This document shows, one piece after another, positions 29,338 to 41,474 of a stretch of DNA of 64,000 nt. The notes beneath the pieces are model-generated. The model was not told where the DNA came from. It made no database searches and saw nothing but the letters and a program-made list of their open reading frames with translations. Both the position numbers and the translations under genes were made by a program. Position 1 is the first letter of the stretch; every line of letters starts with the position of its first letter. The DNA is from Tetmemena sp. SeJ-2015 (Eukaryota > Ciliophora > Spirotrichea > Sporadotrichida > Oxytrichidae), in NCBI GenBank assembly GCA_027382625.1, contig JAJKFJ010021710.1, positions 59,870 through 123,869 of the forward strand, written 5' to 3'.

Positions 29338-30520
29338 ATGAGACAGGCAATTTCCCTTACTATTCTCTCAGTGCTAGTTGCTACTTCCTACTCACTTTAA
29401 ACTATTTATTAAATTTAACTTAGCAAGGAAGAATTAGATGAGATTTGGGCTCCTTCTACTACAATTTAGTAATTAATGCTTTTACTTTTGCTATTTACTT
29501 TTTATTGTGATTGATGAGGACAAGCTGCCAATAAGAATATCTGAGAAGCTCTATGACGAAATAGTGGTGGACCCTATGACAAATGATATTTACCCAGGTC
29601 TGCCTTGGTTCATTTACTTTTACTCTCGCAATTGCCATTTCTGCCAAGAGTTTAAGCCTGAGTTCGAGGACTTTGCTAGCAGATTGACTGACATAGCACG
29701 CTTTGGAATGATTGATGCCCATGAGTGCGAGTATATAAAGGAGTCATGGAGGTTTAAGTACTACCCTACCCTGGCACTGATGTACAACGGAATGGTTTAC
29801 GAGTATGAGGGCTATAGAACATTCGAGAGTATCAGAGCATTCATTAAATAAGATCATATCTATATCAACAAACAGTATGAGATCCCACCACACATCGGAC
29901 AACTTGGACTCTGGATGAGGTACGCTGAAAGAGATATCCCCAGGTACGAGAAGAAGCTTGATGCCCTCATCTTCCAAAAGCTAGACCTCCATGAAAAACT
30001 ATCAACCACTGAAATATTAATTACATCATTGAAATTAAATTATAGAATACTCTTCTAATTTGTAATGACAGAATCGGTATGAGCAGTTAAAAATAAAATA
30101 ATCTAAAAATATTATACTCATCACCTTATTAGTTTATTTATAGATTGTTAGAGTGATTAATTTTTAAATTTTAGCATTAGTTTCTTAAAGTTTTTTCTTA
30201 TTATAAATTTAAATAACTCTTTGAGATGTATCTCGATATAAGAATATTGCATTTTATAATTTATTATAAAACTAAGTTTATTATAGAGTTAAAAGTATAG
30301 ATGGTTTTAGATTTAAATTTATTTTCTATGTAAATATGTGTGTAATAAATTTGAAAAGGCAGGTATTTTAGGTGGAATATGTTTAGTAGGTTTGCTAATT
30401 CCTTGTTTGGTGGCTTGTTGTTGCTGCTGTAAATCAAAAAAGAAGGTTTCTGAGTAATCTTCTACAAAATAATAGGAGAGAAAGCCAAGCTCAAAATCAG
30501 TCAGAGAAAAAATAGATTGA
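29338..30520 (+). CDS. thioredoxin-fold ER/secretory membrane protein (PDI/TMX-like)
   Basis: ATG 29338 opens a signal peptide (MRQAISLTILSVLVATSYS). A thioredoxin domain follows: LPWFIYFYSRNCHFCQEFKP with a CHFC active site, then FGMIDAHECEYIKESW and FKYYPTLALMYNG (the cis-Pro YYPT). After an IES (about 30020-30345) come one membrane helix (AGILGGICLVGLLIPCL), a cysteine cluster ACCCCC and a short Lys/Ser-rich tail, stop TGA 30518-30520. The topology signal peptide-Trx-TM-cytosolic tail is that of TMX-type protein disulfide isomerases, which act on secretory proteins. The C-x-x-C has His-Phe rather than Gly-His. Confidence 0.85.
29467..29506 (+). other. 40-bp IES in thioredoxin-fold gene, pointer ATT
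   Basis: ATT at 29464-29466 and 29504-29506. Removal gives APSTTIVIDEDKLPIRI, and an in-frame TGA disappears. Confidence 0.8.
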
Positions 30521-30900
30521 AATATCTTTCCCTAATTTTCTCATCAAATCTAACATTTATTAACAATAATATGTTTAAGTGCTTATATTTGTATTATCCC
30601 TTGATTCTATAATTTTGGTTGAATACGTCATTCAGTTTTTGGCTTTAAAATAAATTTATAGTGTCCTTCAGCCCTTTTCCTATTTGTGAAAATAATTTGA
30701 ACTGAAGAAAATTAAATAATTCATTTTTAATATCATCTTTAATCATATAATATTTTTAAGTCAAAAGATTTATCAAATTATGATAACAAGGAAATTTGTA
30801 GAGAATTTAATTTTTTTAAAGAGATTAGTTTTGAAAGTGATAGACTAATAATTAAATTTATGTTATAATAATAATTATTAATGAATTTTAAATGAATAAT
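30521..30900. other. intergenic between convergent genes
   Basis: AT-rich, between the stop of the plus-strand thioredoxin-fold gene and the stop of the minus-strand SDR. No gene seen. Confidence 0.5.
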
Positions 30901-33257
30901 TCATAGAAGAGATTATGGAATCATGTCTCTGAGCAAGGTTTTGATAAAGAAAGCATGAATTTCATGAACCCATCCTCCATGAGTGACATAAGAAGTAGCG
31001 TTGTTAAGGGCACCATAGGCTGATGCTTCAGGAGTAATGACATTGAAGAAACTAACTTTCATTCCGTTGATATTAGTGGCTACGGTTCCAGGTTTCAAAC
31101 AAAGCACGTCGATGCCTTTACCATTCAACTCGTAATAGATACCCTTAGTAAATTTATCATCAAACACCTTAGATGAACAATAACCAGTAATTTAAGGCAA
31201 GGTAAGATAGTCAACAATCGATGACACGTTTATTATCAAACAATCATATTTATATTAATCATAACCCAATTCAATTTACATATTTAATAACTACTCCCAA
31301 TTTATTGTAAAATAGAATAAACCAGTTAAAGTGTCTCAAATTTGAATAAAAATCATAGCATTTGAATAAACATAAAATTACTAGAAAATTATATCCTTGA
31401 AACTTTTGTTTGGGAAAGCTCAGTCAAGAGTTATTAGCAACTAAGCTGATACGAAAGAGACGATGAATGCGAGCAATATATCTCACTTTTGAACTCTTTG
31501 TCAAAGATGATGAAAGCAGAAGTTAAATATAACTTTTGATTGGCTGTCAAACAAGCCATAGATGGAGGAGTTTTAGCAATTTCAACTGCAATCAAACTTT
31601 ATAATCTTCAGTTAATATTTTACCAATCATTCTTTTGGGGGGGGGCCTTTCCTCGTCATCCACTTTTTTCCACAAAAATATGAAAAATCACGATCTAGCC
31701 TAAAATCAGCCAAAAACACCAAATTTTTAGTCCAAACTCAATTTAAAAATGCCTGTCCTAGTCTTATTAATTATTTTAGAGAAGTTATCATCAATTTTTT
31801 AGAACTTGGGGATTGATTATTTTATCTTTAAGGCGGCTTTATAGAGAAAAACCTTTATTTTTTTTGCAAAGATTGGTACATATTTTTTATGGATACTCAA
31901 TAAAGATATTCATGATTTAAGTCATTTATTGATATAAGTTTCTTACAAATAAGTTTAAAGTTATTTAAAATAAATATCTAGTTTATTACATATAAAATCT
32001 TAAAAAAGTTAGAAAAAATAAAAAAAGACTTCTTTATATATCATGCTTATATAGAAAAATGGCTGCAATAAATATAAATAGATTTATATATTAATTTTAG
32101 ATTAATTAGCTTTTAATAGGTGCTTTAAGTAAGAAGAGAATTCTAAAGCTCTTAAATAAAACAAATAAGATCTATGAGTTATTTTTTTTAATTTTGAAAT
32201 CTTATACTCATTCATAAAGGTATTGAATTTATTTTAATTTGTGATCTTTCATTCACAATTTAATTTTTTCGAAATCCGTTTTCCTTCAAGGTTCTCCCAA
32301 ATACTCTAAAATAAAGAATACGAGTATGGTAGGCATTTTGAATTTGATTTTGGACTAAAAATTTGGTGTTTTTGGCTGATTTTAGGCTAGATCGTGATTT
32401 TTCATATTTTCATGAAAAAAAGTGGATGACGAGGAAAGGCCCCCCCCATTCTTTTTTTAATTTAATTTATAAAAAAATGCTGGAATTATTAATTATATTA
32501 TCATCATTAGTTTAAATAAGAAAGCAAAAGATAAGAAAGTTATACTTTTAAAAATAAAACAAATAGGATAATTATTTCTTGAATAAAATGAAGTATAGAG
32601 TTATGATTATACTTATTATAATTATTTGTATCAAAGATCTTTTGCCAGTTTTTTTCTTTCTGTCAGATAATCTTTGGGTGAAGGCTTTAGTGAGTAAAAC
32701 TACAGGGTAGCAATTGACTACGCATTCATTTCTAACTTTTGAGGGCTCAATGTTTTAAAGCTCATTAGGAGCATTACTAACTCCCACATTTACAAACAAA
32801 ATACAATTTAAATGAAATAGTTATAAATAGTTTGAATTGTTAATCAGCACTGACACATCTAATCCCTCTAACTGTCTCTCAATCTTAGTGTAAACCTCAT
32901 AGGAGGATTAATAATTATATGATCCTTGGGTGAAGTCGAATTAAATAACTCTAGTGTCTCTTCTGTGCCTCTGCTGGATTTCTTAAGCAACCTTAGCAAG
33001 CTTTTGAGCATCTCTTGAAATAAGAACGATGTTAAATCCTCTAGCGGCAAGCTCAAACGCTAATGCTTTTCCAATACCGTCAGTAGAGCCAGTCACTACA
33101 GCCCAGGAGTCCTTACCATACCTATCAGTGCTCACTTTAGTTCCAATGAAAAGGTTTCTCAAAAGAAGTAAGAATCTGCAAGCCCATGTCGTCAAATTAA
33201 AATAATCACCATTAAAGCTCCCACCAGCAGGAACAAGTGCTCAATTGAACAGATCAT
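30901..33257 (-). CDS. SDR of the 3-ketoacyl-CoA reductase (HSD17B12) type
   Basis: ATG 33257 begins a membrane helix ([20 protein letters not shown]). The Rossmann domain follows: [20 protein letters not shown] (TGxxxGIG cofactor motif), [32 protein letters not shown] (NNxG), and the active site [15 protein letters not shown] (Y-x3-K) with VSS upstream. The C-terminal part ([28 protein letters not shown]) ends at TGA 30903-30901. Order and N-terminal anchor match HSD17B12/KAR enzymes, which reduce 3-ketoacyl-CoA in very-long-chain fatty-acid elongation in the ER. Two IESs are resolved, the larger (1.4 kb) loaded with a MITE and a kinase repeat. A join of the first two segments needs loss of 5 bp (AATTT, pointer TTT) near 33200. 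Confidence 0.88.
31290..31615 (+). repeat. kinase-derived dispersed repeat, copy E
   Basis: Shares CAGTTAAAGTGTCTC-AAATTTGAATAAA, ATATCCTTGAAA and AATCAAGAGTTATTAG-like segments with the 42-kb copy. Degenerate frame. Inside the SDR IES. Confidence 0.65.
31637..32447. mobile_element. MITE-like TIR element, copy 2 (8-bp TSD)
   Basis: Same ends as the 17-kb copy (G-run, CCTTTCCTCGTCATCCACTT...). The flank ATTCTTTT occurs at 31629-31636 and 32448-32455, an unambiguous 8-bp target duplication. 811 bp, no ORF; the interior has diverged from copy 1 except for the terminal about 130 bp. Confidence 0.9.
32791..32838 (-). other. 48-bp IES in SDR gene, pointer AAT
   Basis: ATT (+ strand) at 32788-32790 and 32836-32838. 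Removal restores [12 protein letters not shown], the NNxG motif split by the insert. Confidence 0.85.
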
Positions 33258-33335
33258 TTTAATATTTACAAAAGATATTATCATCCTAAATTTAATCTAC
33301 TTCACAATCTTTAAATTTAAATAATAAACAAAATT

Positions 33336-35249
33336 TCATTTTCCTTAAGGAGGTTTTGAGGCTTAGTTCCTATTAGAATTATAAACTGAGTCACTTTTTG
33401 ATTAAGTGTCACCTAGTATTGAGTTCATGATATTTTTAAGTTGCTGTTAGGGATGATTAGATTATCTTGTTTGTGAGCCCTGACCTCTGCTGTGAATTTA
33501 CTTCTTTGGCTAGTCTACATTTTGCTAAGGAGCAGCTTAATAAATATTAAAATGACTGTAAGCTGGAGAGTTAGAAATGAAGCTTGATTTTCCATTACTG
33601 ATTCCAGACTGATTGAGTAGAGACTACTGCGTCTTTTGTATTCTGATTTCTATCTCGTCGATCTGATCATTGACACTCATAATTAGTAGGTTCATTCTTC
33701 TCTCAGTATCTATTGCTATCTTATCGTCAAGTTTCTTCATGAACAGAATCTTAATTACATAATTCAAATTCGTTAATCAGATCACAATTATTTTCTTTAA
33801 AATAATTGAATTAGAATAATTATAAGGGAATTAACTTTCGTAGGCTTAGAATGTTTATATATTTTACAAAAAAATATCATTATAAAGTCTAATTTTATAT
33901 TATTTACTCTATAAATTTATTTTAGGAAAAAGAAATTGTTTAAATAGATTAAACTCTTTTGATTACTTGCTTTAATTAATTACTTAAAAAAAGTATCTAA
34001 AATATAAATGACAATAAATAATTGACCCTTTCCCTTATTCTTTACTTAAGAAAATTTGGAGAGAAGTTCTGACCCCTTTCATACTCGTTAAATATCACCC
34101 AATTATAACTATGGTAATACTGAGAGTCTTCATACTATATAACTCCAAAAGAGATGGTTGCTTAACCTTTAGTTAATATAAAGATTGAAGCACTGCCTCA
34201 CAAGTAGCATAATCTTGAATAATTCCCTGCTTTTGGTATGGATTTCATTATTATGATCATTAACTCATAGGAAAAGAAATCATTCATCAAATATCTTTTT
34301 AAACAATAAAATGCTTAAAGCGATGCCATCTTTAATCCAAGAAATGTGAATGTAAGAGCAAACTCAACTCATATTTAGTTGTGAAATCATAACTTATTAC
34401 AGCATATTAATCATCCATTTCTTAGAAAGAACTGCTATTCAGAGGTAAGTTTATCATCAATTATTAAAGTATTACCATTTAGATTATGTTTATCATAAAA
34501 GAACGAGTAGTGAGAGAGAAAAAATAAATAGTTGTCTTGCCTGGTAGAGAGGGAGAGTGATAAATAAATAATCCTCACCTAAATAAGATAATTAAACTCA
34601 GAATTCAAACCTTCTTAAATGGTATATAGCCTTTATTATTGGCCAGTACTAAAGCTTTGATCTGAAAACTAACAGTCTGTAGAAGTGACTTCAAGTTCGA
34701 AGACTTTGTCAAAAATCCTTTATAAGAAAAATAATGATTTTTTAAATCTAAAATTTGTGATTAAAATTTAATCTGAATTAGATCCTTGTAAAATAGCTCC
34801 ATTTCTCTTTTGATTTTCTTAAGTTTATCTAACCCTATAAATTGATTTGAATTTGATGATTAATCTTAAGTTGATCTTTAAGAATCTTGTCTAGAAGATC
34901 CTTCAGTGTCTAATTTTTTATGATGGATGTCATTGTAAATCTTAAATTCTTCTTAAGTAGAGGAAGCAATGGTTGCTGAGGCAGTGGAATTATTTTGATT
35001 TTTGATTTTTTCCTTATCTAGTTTGTAAGTTAGGAGTTTGATTTCTTTTCTGGCTTGCTCTCTTCTCTTTTCCAACTCTTCTATAGTTATTTTTTGTTCT
35101 TGAATTTGGTCTTAAAGTTTAGTGAAACTACTTTGTTCATCTATGGCTTTAGCCTTATAAGCTTCATATTCCTCTTAATTAAATAAAGAAATAGACTTCT
35201 ATTTTGATTTTGAAATGCTTGGTTTCTTATAGTTCCTTTGCTAAAACAT
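33336..35249 (-). CDS. coiled-coil protein
   Basis: ATG 35249 reads MFQQRNYKKPSISKSKQKS, then EEYEAYKAKAIDEQSSFTKL and about 60 residues of coiled coil (QEQKITIEELEKRREQARK), a Ser/Gln stretch, and GLDKLKKIKREMELFYKDL. It is open through SFQIKALVLANNKGYIPFKK. Further minus-strand coding patches (EDSQYYHSYNWVIFNEYERG at about 34100; MKKLDDKIAIDTERRMNLLI at 33740 running to TGA 33338-33336 with Ser/Gln-rich sequence) may be later exons of the same gene or a separate 134-residue gene. Probably cytoskeletal or scaffold; no motor or known domain seen. Confidence 0.65.
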
Positions 35250-35704
35250 CGAATTCTAATCTAAGCAATATAAATGCAATATTAAATAATCTAAGAGAAG
35301 ACAAGTCATCTTTAAGTTGCTAGTTCAATTAAGTTAACGACTGTTGTTAAATCACTTAATTCTTAGATTTGCTATTAGATCTATGAGAAGCTTACTTCAA
35401 TTAGCTTTACAAAACAATTTAAAATATAAAAAATTATTTATCTCTCTCATTTATTGAGAAAGTGAAACGATATCATCTAATTTGTTTATTTAAATTTGTT
35501 TACTAAATTAAATTTCATAATTGGAAATTTGAATTTGATATGCTTTATATATATATAGTATCTTATATTTTCATTTATAACATATTAGCTAATCAATGTG
35601 AGGCAAAATCTTAAATTATGGGTTTACAAAATATTCCTGAGATAATTTATATTGTTTGCGATTGCTGCCGACTCGCTACTCTCTAGCTTATTTACTTCTT
35701 GATC

Positions 35705-36310
35705 TCAGCGGTAGGATCTACTTAGATAGCCGTAAAAGGACTCGAGCGCTGCCATTGACAGAACAGGGCAATAGGAATCTATATACTTCAAACCCTCCCT
35801 GACTAAGGGTGTGAACTGCCGGTCACTCTAGAGCATCAGACGCCTAGTTTTAATGTGAAGCAGATAGTTCTAAGATAGCTCACTCCACTCCTTCAGTAGT
35901 GGGACATGGAATATGCTTATATGAGGTTAGCCTGCTCCTTGATCTTCTTTGGCCTCTAGTTCTGAAGGGAGTTAGCAGAAAATCTTGCGCTGACCTCCGT
36001 TGATCTCAGATTGCTCACAGAGACTAGAAATCTGATAAGTGAATGGGACAAGTTCCGCTCCTGTTTATTTCACTTCAAAGATTAATTTTTTGAATAGAGT
36101 TAGAAATTAATTATTGTCATAATATTACTAAATAGAGTTGCTCAAGAACATCAATAATGCATTTTTAGAACCTACCTAACTGCGTCTTTACAACTTCCAG
36201 AAGCCATTATGAGTAATGGTGTATCTCCAGTTCATCACCTTATCGATTTCTTCTCACAATGCCACTAAGATGAAGCAAGAGTTACTGAGGGAGTTATGGT
36301 GGCTATAATA
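35705..36310 (-). CDS. unknown protein, C-terminal region
   Basis: A TGA-free minus frame of about 115 codons in less AT-rich sequence: VPFTYQISSLCEQSEINGG, FHVPLLKEWSELSQNYLLH, SDRQFTPLVREGLKYIDSY, LSMAALESFYGYLSRSYR, stop TGA 35707-35705. An upstream segment (36310-36175) reads NRQGDELEIHHYSQWLLEVV. Helical composition; family not recognised. The start lies further upstream or in an unassigned segment. Confidence 0.6.
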
Positions 36311-36700
36311 TTTAATAGATTAATTAACTCAGTAGGTAACGAGGTTCATTGAATATTTAATTATTTTTTTAGTATATTTATAAATATGAGTTGTTAAATA
36401 AAAATACACTCAATGGTTCCAGCCATATTTAATTGCTCAAATAGTTTATTTTAGATAATTTTAAATAAAAAAAAGAGCATATTCTTAATTAAATTTTGAT
36501 ATGAATTCCTTAACCGAATTTAAGGTAAGCTTTCTTAAAGGCCATAGTTAAAATATTTGTCTATTAGAGATAATCTATATCAGAAATCTTATAAAACTCT
36601 TTAAGAGTCTCTATTATAGTTGCTCATTCTTTATTAATTTAAAGAAAAAATTAAGTAATTATTTATGATTTCTTTTTAATTATCATTTCTGCAATTAAGT

Positions 36701-36970
36701 ATGAAAGACAACAATCAAACACTTTTAATAAAGCTACATCATGGGTTAGCTATTTCTCATTATTCTCAACTTGTGTGAAAGAAAAGTATAGGACCAGACT
36801 CTCAGAAAGTTGTAGGATAGTTTAGGAAAGAGGAGTTAGGTTATCTCAAACACATAGAATCATACAAGCTAGAATTTATTCTAAAAACAAAGACAAAAAT
36901 TGATGAGGAGCAGTAGAATTTAGATAAGATTTAAGATATCAACCTATATTTAGAATGTATTGCGCTTTGA
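36701..36970 (+). CDS. small helical protein, one IES
   Basis: ATG 36701 reads MKDNNQTLLIKLHHGLAISH, then an in-frame TGA. A 36-bp insert bounded by TCTCA (36764-36768 and 36800-36804) accounts for it: removal gives AISHYSQKVVGQFRKEELGY and a helical tail (HIESYKLEFILKTKTKIDEE, IQDINLYLECIAL) to TGA 36968-36970. About 77 residues; it looks like a small coiled-coil subunit. Family not recognised. Confidence 0.6.
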
Positions 36971-37123
36971 ACTAACCTATATTCTTGTGTATTTCAGAAG
37001 ATTTTATTCATCAGCTTCAATTTCAAAATTTCATTTTTACTGACTCCAATTTTCCATTGAATTCTCACTATAATTATATTTGCATGAATACAATTTTTTT
37101 ATATTTTAATAGAAATACTCTAT

Positions 37124-37468
37124 TCAAAGATGAGATAAATGCTATAAATATTGTTTAATTATTTACAAATCTGCATTTGAATCTTAGTCATTTATGATGA
37201 TTGACTTATTCTTCTTGATGAGGTTGGGAGTGATTGAGTCATGAGTTTCTTCATTGATTTATGAGTTTGTTTGGAGGAGGCTTTGAGCTTTATTAATCAA
37301 CTATTGCGTCTTCTTATAATCATCTATTGCAGATTCATTATCTTGTTGTATTTCATTCTCGTCTAAATAATTTATAATAATTATAGTCTTTGGAGCTTGA
37401 ATGTCGGGATGAAAATTATTCCTGCCTTCTCATTTCTTACTGCATCTAAAGTCTTTAATTTTTTTCAT
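37124..37468 (-). CDS. small acidic/Gln-rich protein
   Basis: ATG 37468 reads MKKIKDFRC and meets an in-frame TGA that is removed either as a 15-nt GT-AG intron (37426-37440, GTAAG...GAAG) or as an 18-bp IES with pointer GCAG. The frame then continues NNFHPDIQAPKTIIIINYLD, ENEIQQDNESAIDDYKKTQQ, ETHDSITPNLIKKNKSIII to TGA 37126-37124. About 108 residues, hydrophilic. Family unknown. Confidence 0.55.
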
Positions 37469-37811
37469 TATCGTTCTTTCTCAATTAAATCATAATTTTA
37501 ATATAAATAATTAATAAATAGAACTCTCTAATTTTAAATTTAAGAGCCCTATATTGCTAATTAGAATTACAAATCCACAATCTAATATTAAATAATAAAG
37601 TTAGCGAAAGGTAGACAACAATTTTTGAAGCTTGAGGAGATAACTTAAGTCACAAAAATTTCCAACAAAAGTTAGTTAATATAGTTCTCAAATATATTAA
37701 AGCATGAGAAGAATTCATGCAGCTCTCATTAGCAATTGAGCATTATGAAAGAGATTCTCCAGACTCATTTAGTGTGAGAACCCATAAAGTGTTACCGAGA
37801 TTACTAACTGG

Positions 37812-38096
37812 ATGCAAAGAAGCACAATAAGGTTACCACCATCTGCGGCTATATACCGAGCGTACTCTGGATTCAATACGTTAAACTTCCGGACTCAATT
37901 TCTTCATAATAGAAGCTCAGTAAAATTCTGGCCCCTTGGAACTTCTGAAGAGACACAGTCCAGATTTCTTTGGGTACTTTATTTGTGTATTCTCAAGTAC
38001 CCTTTTAATAGCTTTTTGACTCATTACGTCACTGTTATGCTCTATACTCACAAAAATACTAACCTTATAAAAGTGACTTATCTGTTAATAAGATAG
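37812..38096 (+). CDS. candidate ORF with presequence-like N-terminus
   Basis: ATG 37812, locally GC-richer. The first 45 residues lack acids and are Arg-rich (MQRSTIRLPPSAAIYRAYSG), like a mitochondrial targeting peptide. A hydrophobic segment follows (FLWVLYLCILKYPFNSFL). After 38096 (TAG in the standard code) the frame drifts into AT-rich sequence. Possibly the first segment of a mitochondrial membrane protein. Confidence 0.3.
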   Translation: MQRSTIRLPPSAAIYRAYSGFNTLNFRTQFLHNRSSVKFWPLGTSEETQSRFLWVLYLCILKYPFNSFLTHYVTVMLYTHKNTNLIKVTYLLIR

Positions 38097-38739
38097 ATAT
38101 CTGTTTAATTATTTTTGCTTAATAAATAAAAAAAGTAATCTCATTTTTTTCATTTAGAACAAACAATCTTTAAAAAAGTAAAAATAAACTAATTAATGTT
38201 TTTAAAAGCAAAGAATTTTAGTAAAAAATAAATAAAATATCATACTAAGTTAAGATTAGTTTTTTTATTTATTCCTTTTAACTTTTCATCATAAAAAAAT
38301 TTTCTTTTCTTCCATTTTCTTAGAAATTTAATATTTTTTTTTCAACTAAAATTAAAATATTTTAGAAAATATTTGTTTTATTTAACTATAAAATTTTTTT
38401 TAACAAAAATAATCTAGGAAATAAATAGTGTTATTTAAAAGATATCGGAAAATTAATTGAAGATGCTAAATTAACTGTAAATTATTAATTAGAGACTGAA
38501 AGTTTTAATTTTTTTAAAAAGAAAAGTTTTATTTAGATAAAGCGATGGATATTTGATAGTAGCATAAAATATCTGGAAGGTTAGGAAAAATTGCTTCTAA
38601 TACAAAATTTGTTAAGAAAAGTTATAATACAGATGTAAAGGAAAACATATTAAAATGAATCTATGATGTCTAAAGATATTTAAAGATTATGATGCAGTTA
38701 TGCTTATAATATAGATTGATAAATTATTAAGATTTAAGG

Positions 38740-39585
38740 AATACTCGCCTCTAATTAGAGATCTTCAACTTTCTTTCTAAAATATTATATCATTGCCTCT
38801 TAAGATTTCACTGTGCTGCGTGACTATTTTAATTCCTCATTCAGCTTTTCAATGACCATATCTTTCATAAACACTTTTTCATTCTATTAACCATGATGCT
38901 TATCATTTTCCTGATTTAGCTTAGATATCTTTTATATATAATATATGTATATATTTGCTTATATCTTTTCCTCTTGAAGTTTGATAGTGGCTTCTTATTG
39001 CTCAATCTTATCGATGAAGTCTTACTTTTAGTTCATCAACTCTGCCAACTTCTTTTAAAACTGATCACATAGTTTCTCTTTCTTAATGTAGTGTTAAATA
39101 TAATAAGTATTCGGTCTTAAACCTCAAGTCTTCTTGGAGCTTTTCATTAGCGGTTTCTAGGTCTTAAATTTAATTGAGTTTTTCTTGAAAAATGGAATTC
39201 AATTCTTGTAAGCTTTCGTTTTTGTCTTTGATTTGAGTTTGGTGGAGTTGATTTTCTGATTGCAATTTTAAGTTTGCTTAATCTAGTAGGAGTTATATTT
39301 GGTTGAGCTTATCCTCGTGTTCTTTTTGCTACTGTTGAGAAATAAGTGCAAGTTTATTTTCATCGCCAGTTGCTTCTTAAATCTAATCTTTTAGAGTTAG
39401 TTGCTTGTTTAGTTCTCCAATCTTCTCACTCAGATCTTTTATTTGACCTTCAAATGTATATGTTAACAACATCAATAAATTATAAGTTCTCTCACTCAAT
39501 ATTGACTCTTATTCCAATCTATACTTATCAAACTGCTCTTCTAACCCTAGCTTTGATATTTGCAGTTCTCGGAATTCTCATCATA
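38740..39585 (-). CDS. long coiled-coil protein segment
   Basis: The minus strand is open over several segments of heptad-rich sequence: EFRELQISKLGLEEQFDKYR, GQIKDLSEKIGELNKQLTLK, QKEHEDKLNQIQLLLDQANL, NESLQELNSIFQEKLNQIQD, LAELMNQKQDFIDKIEQQEA and VFMKDMVIEKLNEELKQSRS. Start and stop not found. Likely a centrosomal/basal-body or golgin-type coiled coil, but function is not assignable. Confidence 0.6.
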
Positions 39586-39639
39586 ATAATTATCACTTAT
39601 TATATATTTTTAAAAGTATTCTTAACCTAATATTTCCCG

Positions 39640-41043
39640 TTAAACTAAATTAAAAGCTATCTTGCTCTCCATTATAAAAATGCATCTAAATTTAACTTAA
39701 AATTTAAAGTTATAATTGTAAATATTAATAAGATAAGAACTTAATTTTGCTATTGCAACGATGAATAGAATAAAATGATTTAATTTCTTATTTAATTCTA
39801 ACGTTGTTAATTTTTATTTATTGTATGGAGATTACGGAAAATATAGATAGAGACTTTACTCATATAGTTATATTACAATCCTTCTAAATTACATAATCAT
39901 CTTTTGCTTTCTTTTTTACTCCAAAGATATATAGATATAACAAATTTGTTTATTGAAAGATATAAATCGATCTCAATGTTTTAATTTAGTATATTATTTT
40001 AATCAAAGCGAGTAATTAAATTAAAATGATATTATCCAAACCTAATTAAATGATTATAGAGTTAATAAATTTATTTAATCTTTGCTTGTCACTAACATTT
40101 AATTTAAAGAGAGGAGATTATTGATCTTAAATAAACTGATTGATGAGTCCCTATTATTTAAGCAGAACAGATATTCCAATCGAGATTATTTAATTTTCGT
40201 AATTACCATCTAATAAAACCTGATAGTCTTTTCATGGCAAGATGTTTCACTCCTCTTTTAATTAGATTTCACAATTCGATTATATAAAATTTTAACACGC
40301 AATAGATTTAAGTTTGCAGAGGATAATCTATTCTCTTTATTCCGTTAAAAGTCTCTAATCTCTAATTAGCAAATTACACATAGATCTACTTGATTAAATT
40401 TTAGACATATTGAGATTTCATTAGAAAATGTTATATTTACTTTTGTTTTAACTTTAAATTTTAAATTTTTTCAATTTTAAATTTTAAAAAAGTGGGAAAA
40501 ATAATTCCCAAAAAAAAAAAGATTATATTTTAAAAAAGAAAATTTAATTTTAAAAAAATTTCTTTTCTTGAGATCATTTTCTGACATCAGAGTTTGAACA
40601 TGTTCTATTATAATTTGTTAAAACTTCAATAAATTGAGTACCTTTGAGTCTCTCAACATTTTCTTAAAAGCAAATATTTTTTTTCCCGGTTTTTTTTCCA
40701 AAAAATTTAAATTTTTAATTTAAAAAATTTTAATTAATTTTAGAAATTTTAAATTTTTTAAGATTTTCAAACAAATGGGAAAAAATTTTTCCTTATTATT
40801 GTTTTTTGAAAATTTCTTATATTTTTTATTATTACTTGTTGCAATTCCTCATGGGAAAACTCAGCCATCGTATTCAAAGAAAATGTCACAGTCGTTTTTT
40901 AAGGCTACTCACTTCGAGAGTCTGGATCTGTATTCTACGACTATTGTAATTACTTAAAATTAATATATTAAACCATAACTAAATTTAAAACAAATAATTA
41001 TAATAAATAATTGTCTGCTCACTATTACTTTAAAATTGATAAT
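39640..41043. other. AT-rich spacer
   Basis: 1.4 kb, up to about 85% AT, with long A and T tracts (40440-40760). A frame at 40775-40957 is considered chance. Confidence 0.45.
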
Positions 41044-41381
41044 TCAAGATTTTATTATTTTTTTAATTAGATATTGTGAGTTTGTGGGAGAGAGAACTTA
41101 ACCGGTTTAAGGTTTGGCCTGATTTGTTTGCTTTGACGATGCCTTAAGTTGCAGTTTTTCCTATTCATATGGGTTTGGGTTATTTTTAATTTCTTTTTGC
41201 TGTGAGGTTTATTCATCCAAGGCTTGTGCAGGCTCACTGTGTAAATCTTTAGGCGTGTTAATTGCTTAACTAATTTGCTCAGCTCCTTCATTAATTAAAT
41301 AAATGGATTAACGAAGCCTTTGATTTTATCTTTGATGTTAACTTGCTTGATCTTTGACTTGAGATTAGCGAATGTATTCAT
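41044..41381 (-). CDS. small hydrophilic protein with a 17-bp IES
   Basis: ATG 41381 reads MNTFANLKSKIKQVNIKDKI. A 17-bp insert with pointer TTAAT (ATTAA on + at 41290-41294 and 41307-41311) must be dropped to join KGFVNEGAEQISQAINTPKD and EPAQALDEQTSQQKEIKNN, ending at TGA 41046-41044. About 106 residues, Gln/Asn/Lys-rich. Family unknown. Confidence 0.6.
41295..41311 (-). other. 17-bp IES, pointer TTAAT
   Basis: Direct repeat ATTAA (+ strand) at 41290-41294 and 41307-41311. Excision restores frame (KGFVNEGAEQ). Confidence 0.7.
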
Positions 41382-41474
41382 ATTTTGTATTTTAATTATT
41401 TGATTTTAAATCTTATCTCATGATTCAAAATCTACTGTATGGTTGTGTAATTAAAATCTTATTGCTTTTAAATT

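Larger units (their letters stand above)
31241..32635 (-). other. 1.4-kb composite IES in SDR gene, pointer TTTGATA
   Basis: TATCAAA (+ strand) at 31234-31240 and 32629-32635. Removal of 1,395 bp joins KRSLI to [10 protein letters not shown] in frame, just before the active-site Tyr. The insert contains MITE copy 2 and a kinase-derived repeat. Confidence 0.88.

Noticed and set aside
40775..40957. Plus-strand hydrophobic 60-residue frame
   Set aside because: Lies in extreme AT-rich homopolymer sequence that yields Phe/Leu/Ile frames by chance; no support from composition or neighbours.
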